In this document: one piece after another, positions 37,540 through 48,619 of the stretch
Layout: the number at the start of each line of letters is the position of its first letter
How positions within the stretch are numbered: the first letter of the stretch is position 1
Assembly (NCBI RefSeq): GCF_020991415.1
Contig: NZ_JAJMOY010000003.1
Coordinates: forward strand, 372,001-436,000
Direction: 5' to 3'
Source: Flavobacterium sp. ENC
GTDB taxonomy: Bacteria; Bacteroidota; Bacteroidia; Flavobacteriales; Flavobacteriaceae
DNA length: 64,000 nt
Made by a program: the position numbers and the translations under genes
Notes under the pieces: model-generated
The model's input: only the letters and a program-made list of their open reading frames with translations
What the model was told of the DNA's origin: nothing
The model's database searches: none

Positions 37540-38238
37540 ATGAAAACCTTTTCTATTCTTAAATACGTATTTCTTGTCGTTGGTCTGGGATTGCTGACAG
37601 GGGCTTTTTTTCTTTATCAGAATAAAAAAGCTTTTTTAGAAAAAGCAGTCAGCGCTCAGGGAACAGTTGTCGAATTACTGGAATCCAGATCTGATAATTC
37701 TACAACCTATAAACCTGTAGTATCCTTTACAACCAAAGAAGGCAGGCAGATTGAATTTACTTCTTCTGTAAGTAGTAATCCGCCAAGTTATAGCGAGGGT
37801 GAAACTGTTGAGATCTTGTATGATCCAAGAGATCCTAAAGAGGCTACTATTAATGGTTTTATGTCGATATGGTTTGGTCCGTTAATTGTAGGTTTTTTGG
37901 GAACAGTTTTCTCTTTAGTGGGTTTCTTCATTATTTTATTTAAAAATTTAAAACAAAGGAGATCACAATACCTGCTTGATAATGGCAAGCGTATTGCAAC
38001 AAAATTTGATAGCGTACAATTTAATAACAGCTATAAAGTAAATGGCAGAAGTCCCTTCCAGATTTACAGTCAGTGGCTGGATACGCATACGAATGAATTA
38101 TATATCTTTAAAAGTGATAATATCTGGTTCGATCCTACAGATTTTATAAAAATGGACGAAATCAAAGTGATGATTGATCCCAAAAATCCAAAGAAGTATT
38201 TTATGGATATTTCCTTTCTACCTAAAGTGAATAATTAA
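37540..38238 (+). CDS. DUF3592 membrane protein
   Basis: 232 residues with two hydrophobic helices at about 8-26 and 106-132 and a beta-rich periplasmic domain between them (AQGTVVELLES ... VVSFTTKEGRQIEFTSS ... GETVEILYDPRDPKEATIN), which is the recognisable DUF3592 pattern. A second cytoplasmic copy-like stretch follows (FDSVQFNNSYKVNGRSPFQI). Function unknown; families like this are often linked to envelope stress or secretion. Its 99-base upstream gap shows no clear promoter. Confidence 0.78.
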   Translation: MKTFSILKYVFLVVGLGLLTGAFFLYQNKKAFLEKAVSAQGTVVELLESRSDNSTTYKPVVSFTTKEGRQIEFTSSVSSNPPSYSEGETVEILYDPRDPKEATINGFMSIWFGPLIVGFLGTVFSLVGFFIILFKNLKQRRSQYLLDNGKRIATKFDSVQFNNSYKVNGRSPFQIYSQWLDTHTNELYIFKSDNIWFDPTDFIKMDEIKVMIDPKNPKKYFMDISFLPKVNN

Positions 38239-38420
38239 CTAGAAATACGTTTTTTCATTTTCCTAATAACACAAAAAAGAAAAATCGTGTAGACCATTTT
38301 AATCTGCAAAATCTGTGTATTATCAAAGTCAAAGGACGATATCAAAATTTTGCGAACTTTGCGCAATTCCCCAGCGTTCATTGCGGTTAAAAATCAAACA
38401 AATTTCCGTGAAAAAATAAG

Positions 38421-38428
38421 TACTTTTG
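38421..38428 (+). promoter_or_regulatory. Putative -7 box of the TlpA-like gene
   Basis: TACTTTTG (TAnnTTTG) 26 bases before ATG 38455. It supports that ATG over an in-frame one at 38350 that would lie upstream of the box. No TTG at -33. Confidence 0.45.
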
Positions 38429-38454
38429 AACTTAAATTATTCCATCCAGAATTC

Positions 38455-39228
38455 ATGCAAAGATCAATCAGCATACTACTAACATTCTTACTGTTTAACC
38501 TTTCAACAGCCCAGACAAAATTTGGAAATCCGGAAGTTGATCCCTTTCAAGTTCAAAAAAACTTTACAGACTGGTCAGCCTATCAGAACAAAAATATCAT
38601 GCTTTCCAGGGATTTTGTGGCACTTGATGTTCTTTCAAAAGAAATTTCAAAAGAATCTTTTTTAGATCAGTTAGCAAACGGCAATTTTATTCCAATCCGT
38701 TTAAAATCAGAGAATTCGATTTATTATTATAAACTGTTTAAAATCCAGCCCAATTCAGATACCAGTATAAAAGCCACCATCAATCAAATAGGTTTTGATG
38801 CGCTTAAAAACTATAAAATGGAAGGCACAGCTTTTCCGAAATTTTCATTTAAAGACTTAAACGGAAATGAAGTTTCAAACGAAACGATGAAAGGGAAAAT
38901 TATTGTAATAAAATGCTGGTACATTCACTGCACGCCCTGCATAAAAGAATTTCCGCAGGTAAATCGTCTGGTGGAGGAATACAAAGACCGGAAAGATATT
39001 CTCTTTGTCAGTCTTGCTGAAGATTCGCCAGAGCAATTAAAAGTATTTTTAGCGAGAAAACCATTGTCCTATGCAGTTATTCCGGATATGAAAATCTACA
39101 TGAATGAAACATTGGATCTAAATGCTTTTCCAACACATTTTATCATAAACAAAGAAGGTTTAATTGCGAAAGTGCTGCCGAATTTCGAAAGTCTGGAAGT
39201 GGCATTGGCGAAGGAGAGTAAACTGTAG
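38455..39228 (+). CDS. TlpA/ResA-like thioredoxin-fold protein, exported
   Basis: 257 residues from ATG 38455, which directly precedes a signal peptide (MQRSISILLTFLLFNLSTAQ). An N-terminal domain of about 100 residues of unknown role is followed by a thioredoxin fold with CxxC at Cys159-Cys162 in WYIHCTPCIKEFP and the late cis-Pro region LNAFPTHFIINKEG. It probably reduces disulfides in the periplasm or works in heme-protein maturation; the exact partner is unknown. Gene alone, followed by the tandem repeat array. Confidence 0.85.
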   Translation: MQRSISILLTFLLFNLSTAQTKFGNPEVDPFQVQKNFTDWSAYQNKNIMLSRDFVALDVLSKEISKESFLDQLANGNFIPIRLKSENSIYYYKLFKIQPNSDTSIKATINQIGFDALKNYKMEGTAFPKFSFKDLNGNEVSNETMKGKIIVIKCWYIHCTPCIKEFPQVNRLVEEYKDRKDILFVSLAEDSPEQLKVFLARKPLSYAVIPDMKIYMNETLDLNAFPTHFIINKEGLIAKVLPNFESLEVALAKESKL

Positions 39229-39298
39229 TTTTTTTTAACTATATAAGTGATGTAAGTTTATGTTACACAATAAAGTTGTGGCTCACTGATCCCGGAAG

Positions 39299-40099
39299 AC
39301 GCAAAGTTTTTACCTTTTGGCATTTTTTAGTTTAGGTTTAAATGAACTGATATAACTTATATGGTAGAAAATTTCCAGATAAAGTTATTTCTGTGCTTCC
39401 CTGTTATTTTGACCAATGTGATCTTTATTTGAAATAATCCCGCAAAGGCGCAAAGACGCAAAGTTTTTTCTTTTTTTAAGTTAATAAGTTCAATCTTAAA
39501 TGAACTGATATATAACTTATATGGTAAATATTTTACGCAAAGTTTTTTTCCTTTTAAATGGTTTTGAAATTAATAGCCTCAGTTTAAATAAACTTATATA
39601 ACTTATATGGTAGAAAATTTCCAGACAAAAGTTTTTGTGCTTCCCTGTTGTTTTGACCAATGTAATCTCTAGTTGAAATAATCCCGCAAAGGCGCAAAGA
39701 CGCAAAGTTTTTTCTTTTTTTAAGTTAATAAGTTCAATCTTAAATGAACTCATATATAACTTATATGGTAAATATTTTACGCAAAGTTTTTTTCCTTTTA
39801 AATGGTTTTGAAATTAATAGCTTCAGTTTAAGTGAACTGATATAACTTATATGGTAGAAAATTTTCAGACAAAATTTTCTGTGATTCCCTGTTGTTTTGA
39901 CCAATGTAATCTCTAGTTGAAATAATCCCGCAAAGTCGCAAAGACGCAAAGTTTTTTCTTTTTTTAAGTTAATAAGTTCAATCTTAAATGAACTGATATA
40001 ACTTATATGGTAAATATTTTACGCAAAGTTTTTTTTCTTTTAAATGGTTTAAAATTAATAGCTTCAGTTTAAGTGAACCTATATAAGCAGAAAATTTCC
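39299..40099. repeat. Non-coding tandem array, unit about 244 bp
   Basis: About 3.3 units. The landmark ACGCAAAGTTTTTTTCC begins at 39535, 39779 and 40021 (periods 244 and 242), with a diverged copy at 39299. Each unit holds two related halves, both with ACTTATATGGTA: one continues GAAAATTTCCAGA (39354, 39600, 39844), the other AATATTTTACGC. The later copies are nearly identical. Short frames on the minus strand only mirror the repeat. No gene is seen in 39229-40236. Confidence 0.92.
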
Positions 40100-40180
40100 T
40101 CCTAAAGGTTGTTTTCTTTGTTTCTCTGCGTCTTTACGTAAAAAATATTTTTCGGAGAAAAACTTAGCACCTTGGCACCT

Positions 40181-41856
<1,676 letters not shown>

Positions 41857-41908
41857 TTCTTGTGGTTGTAAAGAATCAATACTAATTAAGGATTAGAAAT
41901 ATTTAGTA

Positions 41909-41946
41909 AACACTTGCAAAAATCGTTTTGCAAGTGTTTTTTTCTT
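41909..41946. terminator. Strong intrinsic terminator
   Basis: AACACTTGCAAAA / TTTTGCAAGTGTT stem with ATCG loop and a T-run; ends the ABC-F transcript and may serve the convergent amidohydrolase gene. Confidence 0.9.
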
Positions 41947-42008
41947 TTTTAAGATTTTCGTGGTTAAATCAGTTCGTTTTATCGCAACTCTCAGCACTGA
42001 TTTAGTAT

Positions 42009-43253
42009 CTATTTTTTAGCATAGATAATCCCTGACTTAATAGTTATAAAACCATCCTTTAAGTTTTCGATGTTTTGGACGGGATCTGAATTGGTGATAT
42101 AAATATCTGCACGTTTACCCGCTTCCAGAACACCTCTGTCTTTCAGTCCAATGCTTTCGGCTCCGATTTTAGTAGCACTTATCAGTGCATCCCTATTGGT
42201 GAAATTACAGTTGGTAATCAGTATTTTTATTTCTTTGAATAACGGAGTAGTGCCGGCTTCTTCAAATAAGTAAGGCCAGTCTGTTCCTGTAGATATTTTT
42301 ACTCCAAGTTCATGAGCTCTTTTGGTTACTTTCATACCATCAAAAAAATTATTGTTTTTACCCATATAGTTGGTTGCATCGAGTATAATACTGTTGGCTT
42401 TCATTAGACGTAAAAGTTTATCCATTTTTAGGGTATCGATAGCAGGTGGTTTTTTATGATGATCCATTTTTCCTTTCGAAAAATCATAGGGAATGTCAAA
42501 CGCATGCGACATGGAATTTACTTTTGCCTCTGCAACATCGGTTGGTGTAGCAGGAAATACTGCTGCATGGCTCCAGCATTGTAATTTTTGTCTGTTAGCC
42601 TCTTTTACAATTTTTTTAACGATGCGGGGACTTAGGTCATTATATATTTTGATCCCGGTTACACCTGCACCTTTAGCTTCTGCCACGGCCATTTTAATAT
42701 CTGTTGTGTCGGTAATAGTGCGTTCCCAGGGCGTATCTTTATCTTCTTTAGAATGCTTTCTCATTAAAGTAAAATAGGCTGGTCCTGCAAATTGCGCGGC
42801 ATAAAAAATAGAGGGCGCGGGTATTTGGTTCAGATTAGACGCACGTTTGTAATCGGCTAGGATAATAGCGTTACCAGTCATATCCCGGACAGTTGTGATA
42901 CCGGCATCAATCATCCTGGAAAGTTGGTTGCTCATATATTTAGCATTCTTTTCCCTGTCGGGATCAGGTGCTGTGGCCAAATGTACATGTGTATCTGTTA
43001 ATCCGGGAAGTACGTACTTTCCGGTAATGTCAATTATAATTGCTCCGATATAATCATTTAGATTATCATCATATAAAATTGCTGTTATTGTAGCGTCAGT
43101 AATTACGATGCTGCCTTTGTGTAATTCAAATTTATCGTCAAATATAAAACCATTCTTTAGTATGGTGACTTTAGCGATTTCCTTACGTTGTGCGTGTACT
43201 GTTAGTACGGTACATACAAAAAGTAAAAAAAACAGAACTATTTCTTTTTTCAT
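42009..43253 (-). CDS. Periplasmic amidohydrolase (imidazolonepropionase/prolidase-like)
   Basis: 414 residues with a signal peptide (KKEIVLFFLLFVCTVLTVHA). Amidohydrolase superfamily barrel: metal motif DTHVHLA, a likely carbamylated Lys in GVTGIKIYND, His in WSHAAVFP and MSHAFDIP, and the late Asp in STGTDWPYL. The C-terminal small domain has GVLEAGKRADIYI. The family covers dipeptidases, prolidases and lactamases, so the substrate is open. It is downstream of a SusCD pair (123-base gap), which suggests that pair brings in a peptide-like or amide-bearing nutrient. Confidence 0.83.
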   Translation of the reverse strand: MKKEIVLFFLLFVCTVLTVHAQRKEIAKVTILKNGFIFDDKFELHKGSIVITDATITAILYDDNLNDYIGAIIIDITGKYVLPGLTDTHVHLATAPDPDREKNAKYMSNQLSRMIDAGITTVRDMTGNAIILADYKRASNLNQIPAPSIFYAAQFAGPAYFTLMRKHSKEDKDTPWERTITDTTDIKMAVAEAKGAGVTGIKIYNDLSPRIVKKIVKEANRQKLQCWSHAAVFPATPTDVAEAKVNSMSHAFDIPYDFSKGKMDHHKKPPAIDTLKMDKLLRLMKANSIILDATNYMGKNNNFFDGMKVTKRAHELGVKISTGTDWPYLFEEAGTTPLFKEIKILITNCNFTNRDALISATKIGAESIGLKDRGVLEAGKRADIYITNSDPVQNIENLKDGFITIKSGIIYAKK

Positions 43254-43376
43254 TTAAAGGATTTATAGTATGGAAAATTATTATTTATGGGAAAATTTAC
43301 AGCATTCCGGGAACCAGCGTTATGGCTATAAGCTCTGGCTCGTGAAATAACTGGTAATTCGAATCAATGAATTGTT

Positions 43377-44777
43377 TTAATATCCGGGATTTGGCTTAAG
43401 TCCCGAACGGTCTATTTCTGTTTGGGGAATGGGCAAAGCAAACCGATCAGCATCAGCAGGTAAGCCCGTGCCGTCTGTTCTTGTAAAGCCCAATCCAAGT
43501 CTTTTAAGGTCTGTAAATCTAAAACCTTCAAAGGCTAACTCTCTTCTTCTTTCGTTTAAAATTTCGCTGCTTAGATCATTTCCTGAATAATCACCTAATC
43601 CACGTGCATTTCTAAGTTTATTGAGATTTGTCAATGCGGCACTGTTGTTGTTTTCATGTAAATACGATTCTGCCAGTATCAGATATAATTCAGGGACTCT
43701 GATCAGTTTAAGATCGATGTTTCCGGGGTCAAATGCAGCTGCGTTGGTGGTTCTGGTCCCGGCTTGTTTTTTAGGATAATAACTGCCTTTTATAAGGGGA
43801 TGATTTTTAAAATAGACTGTAAATCGGATATCTTTATTTTTATCGTAAAGATTTAGTAAATCATCAGATACCGAATACGGATAACTCGAATAAACCGGTA
43901 TGGCCAGAAGTGCTGCTGTCTGTCCGGTCTCGGTTTTTTCAAAACGGATCCTGAAAATAATTTCGTTAGATTCATCCTTATCCCATTCTTTTTCCAAAGC
44001 ACTTAACGTATTGTCTAATTTATATCTGCCGTCTGCTAATGCCAGATTAGCATTCAGGACCGCATTTTTATAATCAGCGGTTTCATGATAGACTCTGGCC
44101 ATTAAAGCGTAAATAGCGGTTTTGGATATTCGGTAGGAATTAACGGTATTGTTTGCTAATGCGGCGGCTTCCTTTAAATCAGTTAAAACATAACCAATAA
44201 CTTCCTGTGTCGTGTTTCTAGGCTTGATTGTCAGTAAGGCATCAGTTTCAAATCGGTAAGGAACTGCCAGTGCGGTTTTGTTTGTGTTGTAAGCAGGAGC
44301 ATAAAATCGATAGAGATTATAGTATAATAAAGCACGCAAACCCAATGCTTCTCCTAAAAAAGTGTTTTTGTTTTTTAATGAACTTGATCTCGCCTGTTTT
44401 ATAATGGTATTGACATTATAAATTGCCTGGTAGGAAATCCTCCAGAATCCTTCGATCCCGCCTGTAGAACTGTTGTACGTTAGCGGATATAAGCTTTCTA
44501 CACTATTGTCGAAAGAATAATCATTGGGGTCTGCAGAGGCTAAAAGGTCATCACTAATGGCTTCGGGAATTGTATAAATGCCAAACGAATACCCATTAAA
44601 GTCTTGTTTCATAAGGCCATAAACGCCATCTAAAGCACTTCTGAAACCACTTTCCGTCTGAAGCAGCGTAGCGGGAGCTAATTCGTCCAGAGGCTGCTTG
44701 TGTATAATATCATCAGAACAGCCGGAATATAAAGCCAGTAGTACTGCTGTAAAAAGTAATTTTATATTTGTTTTCAT
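43377..44777 (-). CDS. SusD/RagB-like lipoprotein
   Basis: 466 residues with a lipobox (LALYSGC, Cys20). RagB/SusD text: GLRALLYYNLYRFYAPAYN, AESYLHENNNSAALTNLNKL, RRRELAFEGFRFTDLKRLGL and a PIPQTEIDRSG ending, the form common to RagB-type proteins that often serve peptides or glycoproteins. Lies 11 bases after its SusC partner. Confidence 0.9.
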   Translation of the reverse strand: MKTNIKLLFTAVLLALYSGCSDDIIHKQPLDELAPATLLQTESGFRSALDGVYGLMKQDFNGYSFGIYTIPEAISDDLLASADPNDYSFDNSVESLYPLTYNSSTGGIEGFWRISYQAIYNVNTIIKQARSSSLKNKNTFLGEALGLRALLYYNLYRFYAPAYNTNKTALAVPYRFETDALLTIKPRNTTQEVIGYVLTDLKEAAALANNTVNSYRISKTAIYALMARVYHETADYKNAVLNANLALADGRYKLDNTLSALEKEWDKDESNEIIFRIRFEKTETGQTAALLAIPVYSSYPYSVSDDLLNLYDKNKDIRFTVYFKNHPLIKGSYYPKKQAGTRTTNAAAFDPGNIDLKLIRVPELYLILAESYLHENNNSAALTNLNKLRNARGLGDYSGNDLSSEILNERRRELAFEGFRFTDLKRLGLGFTRTDGTGLPADADRFALPIPQTEIDRSGLKPNPGY

Positions 44778-44788
44778 AATCTTGTCTA

Positions 44789-47700
44789 TTAAAAATTAGC
44801 ATTGAGACCAAATGAGTAGCCTCTTAGAATGGAAGAGGAAAGTCCGATACCGCCACTGGCAGTCGCATATTCCGGATCTATGTAAGACACGGCTGTTTTT
44901 GTGAGCAGGTTTTGTCCCTGAACGTAAATTCGTAAACGCTGAATCCCTATTTTATCCGAGACAATTTTGTTGAGCGTATAGCCGAGGGTAATATTCTTCC
45001 ATTTAATGTAGGACGCATCCTGAAGAAACTGAGAAGAAGCTTTGTAGTCGGATACCATGGGCGATGTTGGCCGGGCCAGATAGACCTGCCTTATGGCTAA
45101 ATCTGTCTGATCGCCCGGATTTTTCCACGCAGCTGCTACAGTAACATGCTGGTTAAAAGCAGGGTTGTTGTATAAGTTATAAATGCCTTCATTTAAAACG
45201 TAATGTCCTCCGGCATAAGAGATCAGGAACGACATATCAAGGTTTCTAAATCGAAACGTATTGGTCAGGCCACCATGATATTTAGGTATAGAGGTTTTAT
45301 TGACAACTTGCCTCAGACCGTTAATCTCGTTGGTATTAGAGGCTATTCTGCTCGTATTGTAGTCTGTCAGCTTCCCGTCCTGTGACCGATATTGATTAAA
45401 ACCCATTTTCGGATTTACGCCTGCCCAGTCCGTGATATAAAAAGACCGTATGGCACTGCCTTCTTTAAATACCGTAGATCCTGAATTTACCAGCATATCT
45501 TTTTCATTCGACAAGGCTAAAACGGTTCCCTTATTAAACGCAATATTAAAATCGCTGGTCCACGAAAAATGTTTGTTTCTAAAATTTAAAAGGTGAAGGC
45601 TTATTTCAAGACCCTCATTTCTGAAATCTCCAATATTCGAAATCAATTCAGTAAAACCGGAAGTCAAAGGAAGTGGTTTACTGTTTAATAAATTTTTGGT
45701 GTCTCTGATATAATAATCAATTGTTCCGGAAATACGATTTCTAAACAAGCCATAATCCAGACCAATGTTCTTGTTGTTATTCTTTTCCCAGGTTAAATCT
45801 GCGTTTTCTCCTCTTGTTAAGTAAGGTACAGCGCTGCCGGCATAATTTATCTGGCTTCTGTAACCATATAAAGACTGAGAAGCAAAATCTCCAATGAAAT
45901 CATTGCCCGAAGTACCAATACTGGCTCTTAATTTTAAAGAGCTGACATGGATACTCTCTTTAAAGAAATCATCATGGATATTCCAGGAAGTTCCGACAGA
46001 CCAGAAGTTTGCATATTTATGATTGTCCCCAAAACGGGAAGATCCGTCTCTCCTGCAGGATAAGGATAAATTATAAGTATTGTCAAATGAATAATTTAAT
46101 CTGGAAAAATAAGATAAGGAACCGGCATGAGATTTTCTTTCACTAAGGGTAGATACGGTTTTTGCAGCACTGATGGTTTGTATCGCATCAGAATTGAAAT
46201 CTCTGGCAAAAACAGAAAGGCTGTTCGTTTCGTATTCGTTAAATTCATTACCCATTACGATGTCAAAATTGTGTTTTTTAAACTTTTGGGCTATCGTTGC
46301 TGTTAGTGTTCCGGTGTAGTTGTTATTATCACCGTTAGCGTAGCTTAATACACCTCCGTTGACTATGACTTTTTCGAAACTGCTGCTTTTTGTAGTATTG
46401 TAATTCGCTCCTAAAACGCCATTTAAACTTAACCATCTAAAAGGTGTATAGGTAAGGTTGACACTTCCTCCAATATTTTTTCGGTTGGCACTTACATTGG
46501 TATTATCGCGAACATACAATGGGTTGTAAGGAATTCCGGAAGAATTACCAACATCCAGAAGTCTCAGGGGATCTCCATTCTCATCAAAAACAGTTAGCCA
46601 CGGATTTAATAAAAAGGCATTCGAAAACGGAGAGCCAATCGTTCGTTTATCTTCTTCGTTTACATTTCCGAAATTTCCTGAAAATCCGACTTTGAACCGG
46701 GTACCCCAATCAAAATCAACCCGCGTCGTTGCCGTGTATCTTTTGTAGCGGCTGCCAAAGATATTATCCACATTATTATACGTGACAGAGGTATAATAAT
46801 TGATCTTGTCTGAACCTCCGGAAAAAGAAATGTCGTTTTCTCTGTTGATTTCATTCTTTAGAAGAAGATCTGCCCAATTTATATCAGTATTGGAGTTTCT
46901 TCTTTTCTGAAGTAATGCCGGATTAGATTTATAAAAACCTAATGATTCTTCATAATCTAATTTTTGAGAACCATTCATTAAATCAGCTGTAAAGGATTCA
47001 TCTGCTTTTTTAATTCCTAATCTGGTATTAAAACTAACCTGTAACCCTGCATTTCTGTTACCTCTTTTCGTAGTAACGATGATAACGCCGTTAGTTCCTT
47101 TAGATCCATAGATGGAAGTTGAAGCAGCATCTTTCAGAATACTGATTTCTTTTATGTCTGCAGCATTTAACGAAAAGGCTCCGAGTCCCGACCTCGGCAT
47201 CTGTACACCATCCACAACTATCAGCGGTTCTGTACTCGCACTTATAGAACCAACACCTCTTAATAAGATGGAGGGCGGCGCATCGGGAGAGGTAAAGTTT
47301 TCCTTGACAAATAAACCCGGGACTACACCAATTAAAGCATCAGCAAAAGATACATTTTGTGTGTTTTGCAATACTTTGGTATCGACTTTTGTGACAGCAC
47401 CTGTTATTTTGTTACGGGAAGTTTTTCCGTAGCCCACCAAAATAAGTTCATCCAGTTCTTTGGTACTGGGTTCCAGGGTAACATGGAGTAAAACCTGATC
47501 GGTAATCTTAATTTTTTTAGTCGTAAAACCTAAAAACCTAAAACTCAAAACATCGCCATTCGTAGCCGTTATTTCGAATTTACCATCAAAATCAGTAGTT
47601 GTCCCTTGTTTTTGATCGTTTACTACAATGGTGACTCCAATTAAGGGAAAGCCTGTGTGGTCTTTGACTATACCATGAATTTTCTGCTGACTTGAAATTT

Positions 47701-47875
47701 GATCTGTGATAGTTACAACCGACTTATTCGCTGTTTTTAACTTCTTACCATCATTCCCGGATTGTACATCCAGCACTGAAGCAATAAGAAAGAGAGCTGC
47801 TAGTTTTTTCTTTAACGATGTTTTCAAAGAAAATAAAAGTGCCGTACGGACTTTTTTTGAGGTCATTTTTTTCAT
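44789..47875 (-). CDS. SusC/RagA-like TonB-dependent transporter
   Basis: 1028 residues. The N-terminal part is unusual: about 45 mostly basic residues with a hydrophobic core (LAALFLIASVLDVQSG), then a carboxypeptidase-regulatory-like domain (KIHGIVKDHTGFPLIGVTIV), motif LDELILVGYGKTSRNKITGA, plug (LRGVGSISASTEPLIVVDGV) and barrel ending FGLNANF. The LVGYGK motif is the RagA-like type. No anti-sigma or sigma gene is next to it, unlike many such loci. With the SusD and amidohydrolase genes it forms a three-gene operon lacking any glycoside hydrolase. No polysaccharide substrate can be inferred. Confidence 0.92.
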   Translation of the reverse strand: MKKMTSKKVRTALLFSLKTSLKKKLAALFLIASVLDVQSGNDGKKLKTANKSVVTITDQISSQQKIHGIVKDHTGFPLIGVTIVVNDQKQGTTTDFDGKFEITATNGDVLSFRFLGFTTKKIKITDQVLLHVTLEPSTKELDELILVGYGKTSRNKITGAVTKVDTKVLQNTQNVSFADALIGVVPGLFVKENFTSPDAPPSILLRGVGSISASTEPLIVVDGVQMPRSGLGAFSLNAADIKEISILKDAASTSIYGSKGTNGVIIVTTKRGNRNAGLQVSFNTRLGIKKADESFTADLMNGSQKLDYEESLGFYKSNPALLQKRRNSNTDINWADLLLKNEINRENDISFSGGSDKINYYTSVTYNNVDNIFGSRYKRYTATTRVDFDWGTRFKVGFSGNFGNVNEEDKRTIGSPFSNAFLLNPWLTVFDENGDPLRLLDVGNSSGIPYNPLYVRDNTNVSANRKNIGGSVNLTYTPFRWLSLNGVLGANYNTTKSSSFEKVIVNGGVLSYANGDNNNYTGTLTATIAQKFKKHNFDIVMGNEFNEYETNSLSVFARDFNSDAIQTISAAKTVSTLSERKSHAGSLSYFSRLNYSFDNTYNLSLSCRRDGSSRFGDNHKYANFWSVGTSWNIHDDFFKESIHVSSLKLRASIGTSGNDFIGDFASQSLYGYRSQINYAGSAVPYLTRGENADLTWEKNNNKNIGLDYGLFRNRISGTIDYYIRDTKNLLNSKPLPLTSGFTELISNIGDFRNEGLEISLHLLNFRNKHFSWTSDFNIAFNKGTVLALSNEKDMLVNSGSTVFKEGSAIRSFYITDWAGVNPKMGFNQYRSQDGKLTDYNTSRIASNTNEINGLRQVVNKTSIPKYHGGLTNTFRFRNLDMSFLISYAGGHYVLNEGIYNLYNNPAFNQHVTVAAAWKNPGDQTDLAIRQVYLARPTSPMVSDYKASSQFLQDASYIKWKNITLGYTLNKIVSDKIGIQRLRIYVQGQNLLTKTAVSYIDPEYATASGGIGLSSSILRGYSFGLNANF

Positions 47876-48180
47876 ACTTTTTACAGTTATTTAGTTTCGT
47901 TAGTAAATTTGTGGTTTGAATTTAAGAACGATAAATTAAAAAACCATAACCGATTTATAAGTGGTGGGTTTTAATTGATAACTGTAGAAAAAAATAGAAA
48001 TTTGAGGCTTTTTAGTGGTAAAAAGAGACTGGTGAAATGTAAAACGGAAACGGCAAAGCGTTCAATGAGATACGACTTTTGCCTACCTGTTTTGGCAGTA
48101 AAAAAAAACTAATGAGGAAAAGAGGCAAGAGAGTACTTGCCGGAAGATGGATATTCTTTATAAAAAAAAATATTGAGGTA
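47876..48180. other. Intergenic region upstream of the third susC gene
   Basis: About 305 bases with no gene and no convincing TAnnTTTG box. It must hold the promoter of the minus-strand susC operon, but I cannot place it. Several A-runs near 48100-48190 belong to the terminator of the small lipoprotein gene. Confidence 0.4.
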
Positions 48181-48181
48181 A

Positions 48182-48219
48182 AAAAAAAATCCCGTTACAG
48201 GAGCAACGGGATTTTTTTT
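48182..48219. terminator. Intrinsic terminator of the small lipoprotein gene
   Basis: AATCCCGTT / AACGGGATT stem with a short loop between an A-run and a T-run, so it works in either direction. It is 6 bases past the small lipoprotein stop (minus strand). Confidence 0.85.
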
Positions 48220-48224
48220 ATGTT

Positions 48225-48398
48225 TTATTTTCTGCCGAAAAGCTTAGCGAAAATGAAAATGATGATCGCAACAATAAAGATCACGATAAAAATTCCGAAT
48301 CCCATTCCGGCTTTAAAAATGTCTCCAATAACTTCGCAACTTGTAAATGAAAATAGTATTACGAATACCATTAACAAACGTGTAATGTTCTTTTGCAT
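48225..48398 (-). CDS. 57-residue small lipoprotein with a membrane helix
   Basis: A short gene starting MQKNITRLLMVFVILF with a lipobox FTSC (Cys21), then EVIGDIFKAG and one strong hydrophobic helix (about 34-50), ending AKLFGRK. It has its own strong terminator and a start ATG at 48396-48398. I recall similar tiny proteins in Flavobacterium, some wrongly named phosphatidate cytidylyltransferase; no enzymatic domain could fit in 57 residues. A membrane-stress or envelope role is possible but unproven. Confidence 0.75.
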   Translation of the reverse strand: MQKNITRLLMVFVILFSFTSCEVIGDIFKAGMGFGIFIVIFIVAIIIFIFAKLFGRK

Positions 48399-48619
48399 GA
48401 TTTTGCTGTTTTAATTGTTTTAAAAAGAATTTAGTATTCTAATTATCGTAGAATAAAATTACTTCAAACAGCAAAAAAATGTCTTATATAATTTAGTTGA
48501 AAAGTTCTATGATTTTGGGATTAAAAAAATATAGTTTTATTCCAGTTGTTCTAATTTCATACCTTTTAATGTTTGATGGTATCAAATAGTCATTGATGCA
48601 TCATCGTTTGTTAAAAGTA

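Noticed and set aside
39517..39949. Two related short minus-strand frames in the tandem array
   Set aside because: They repeat because the DNA repeats; no start signals and no protein-like conservation beyond the DNA unit.
39299..40099. CRISPR array
   Set aside because: Units are about 244 bp and almost identical throughout, with no short repeat plus unique spacer pattern and no cas genes.
48079..48414. Plus-strand 111-residue frame
   Set aside because: It crosses a bidirectional terminator and is antisense to the better supported small lipoprotein gene.
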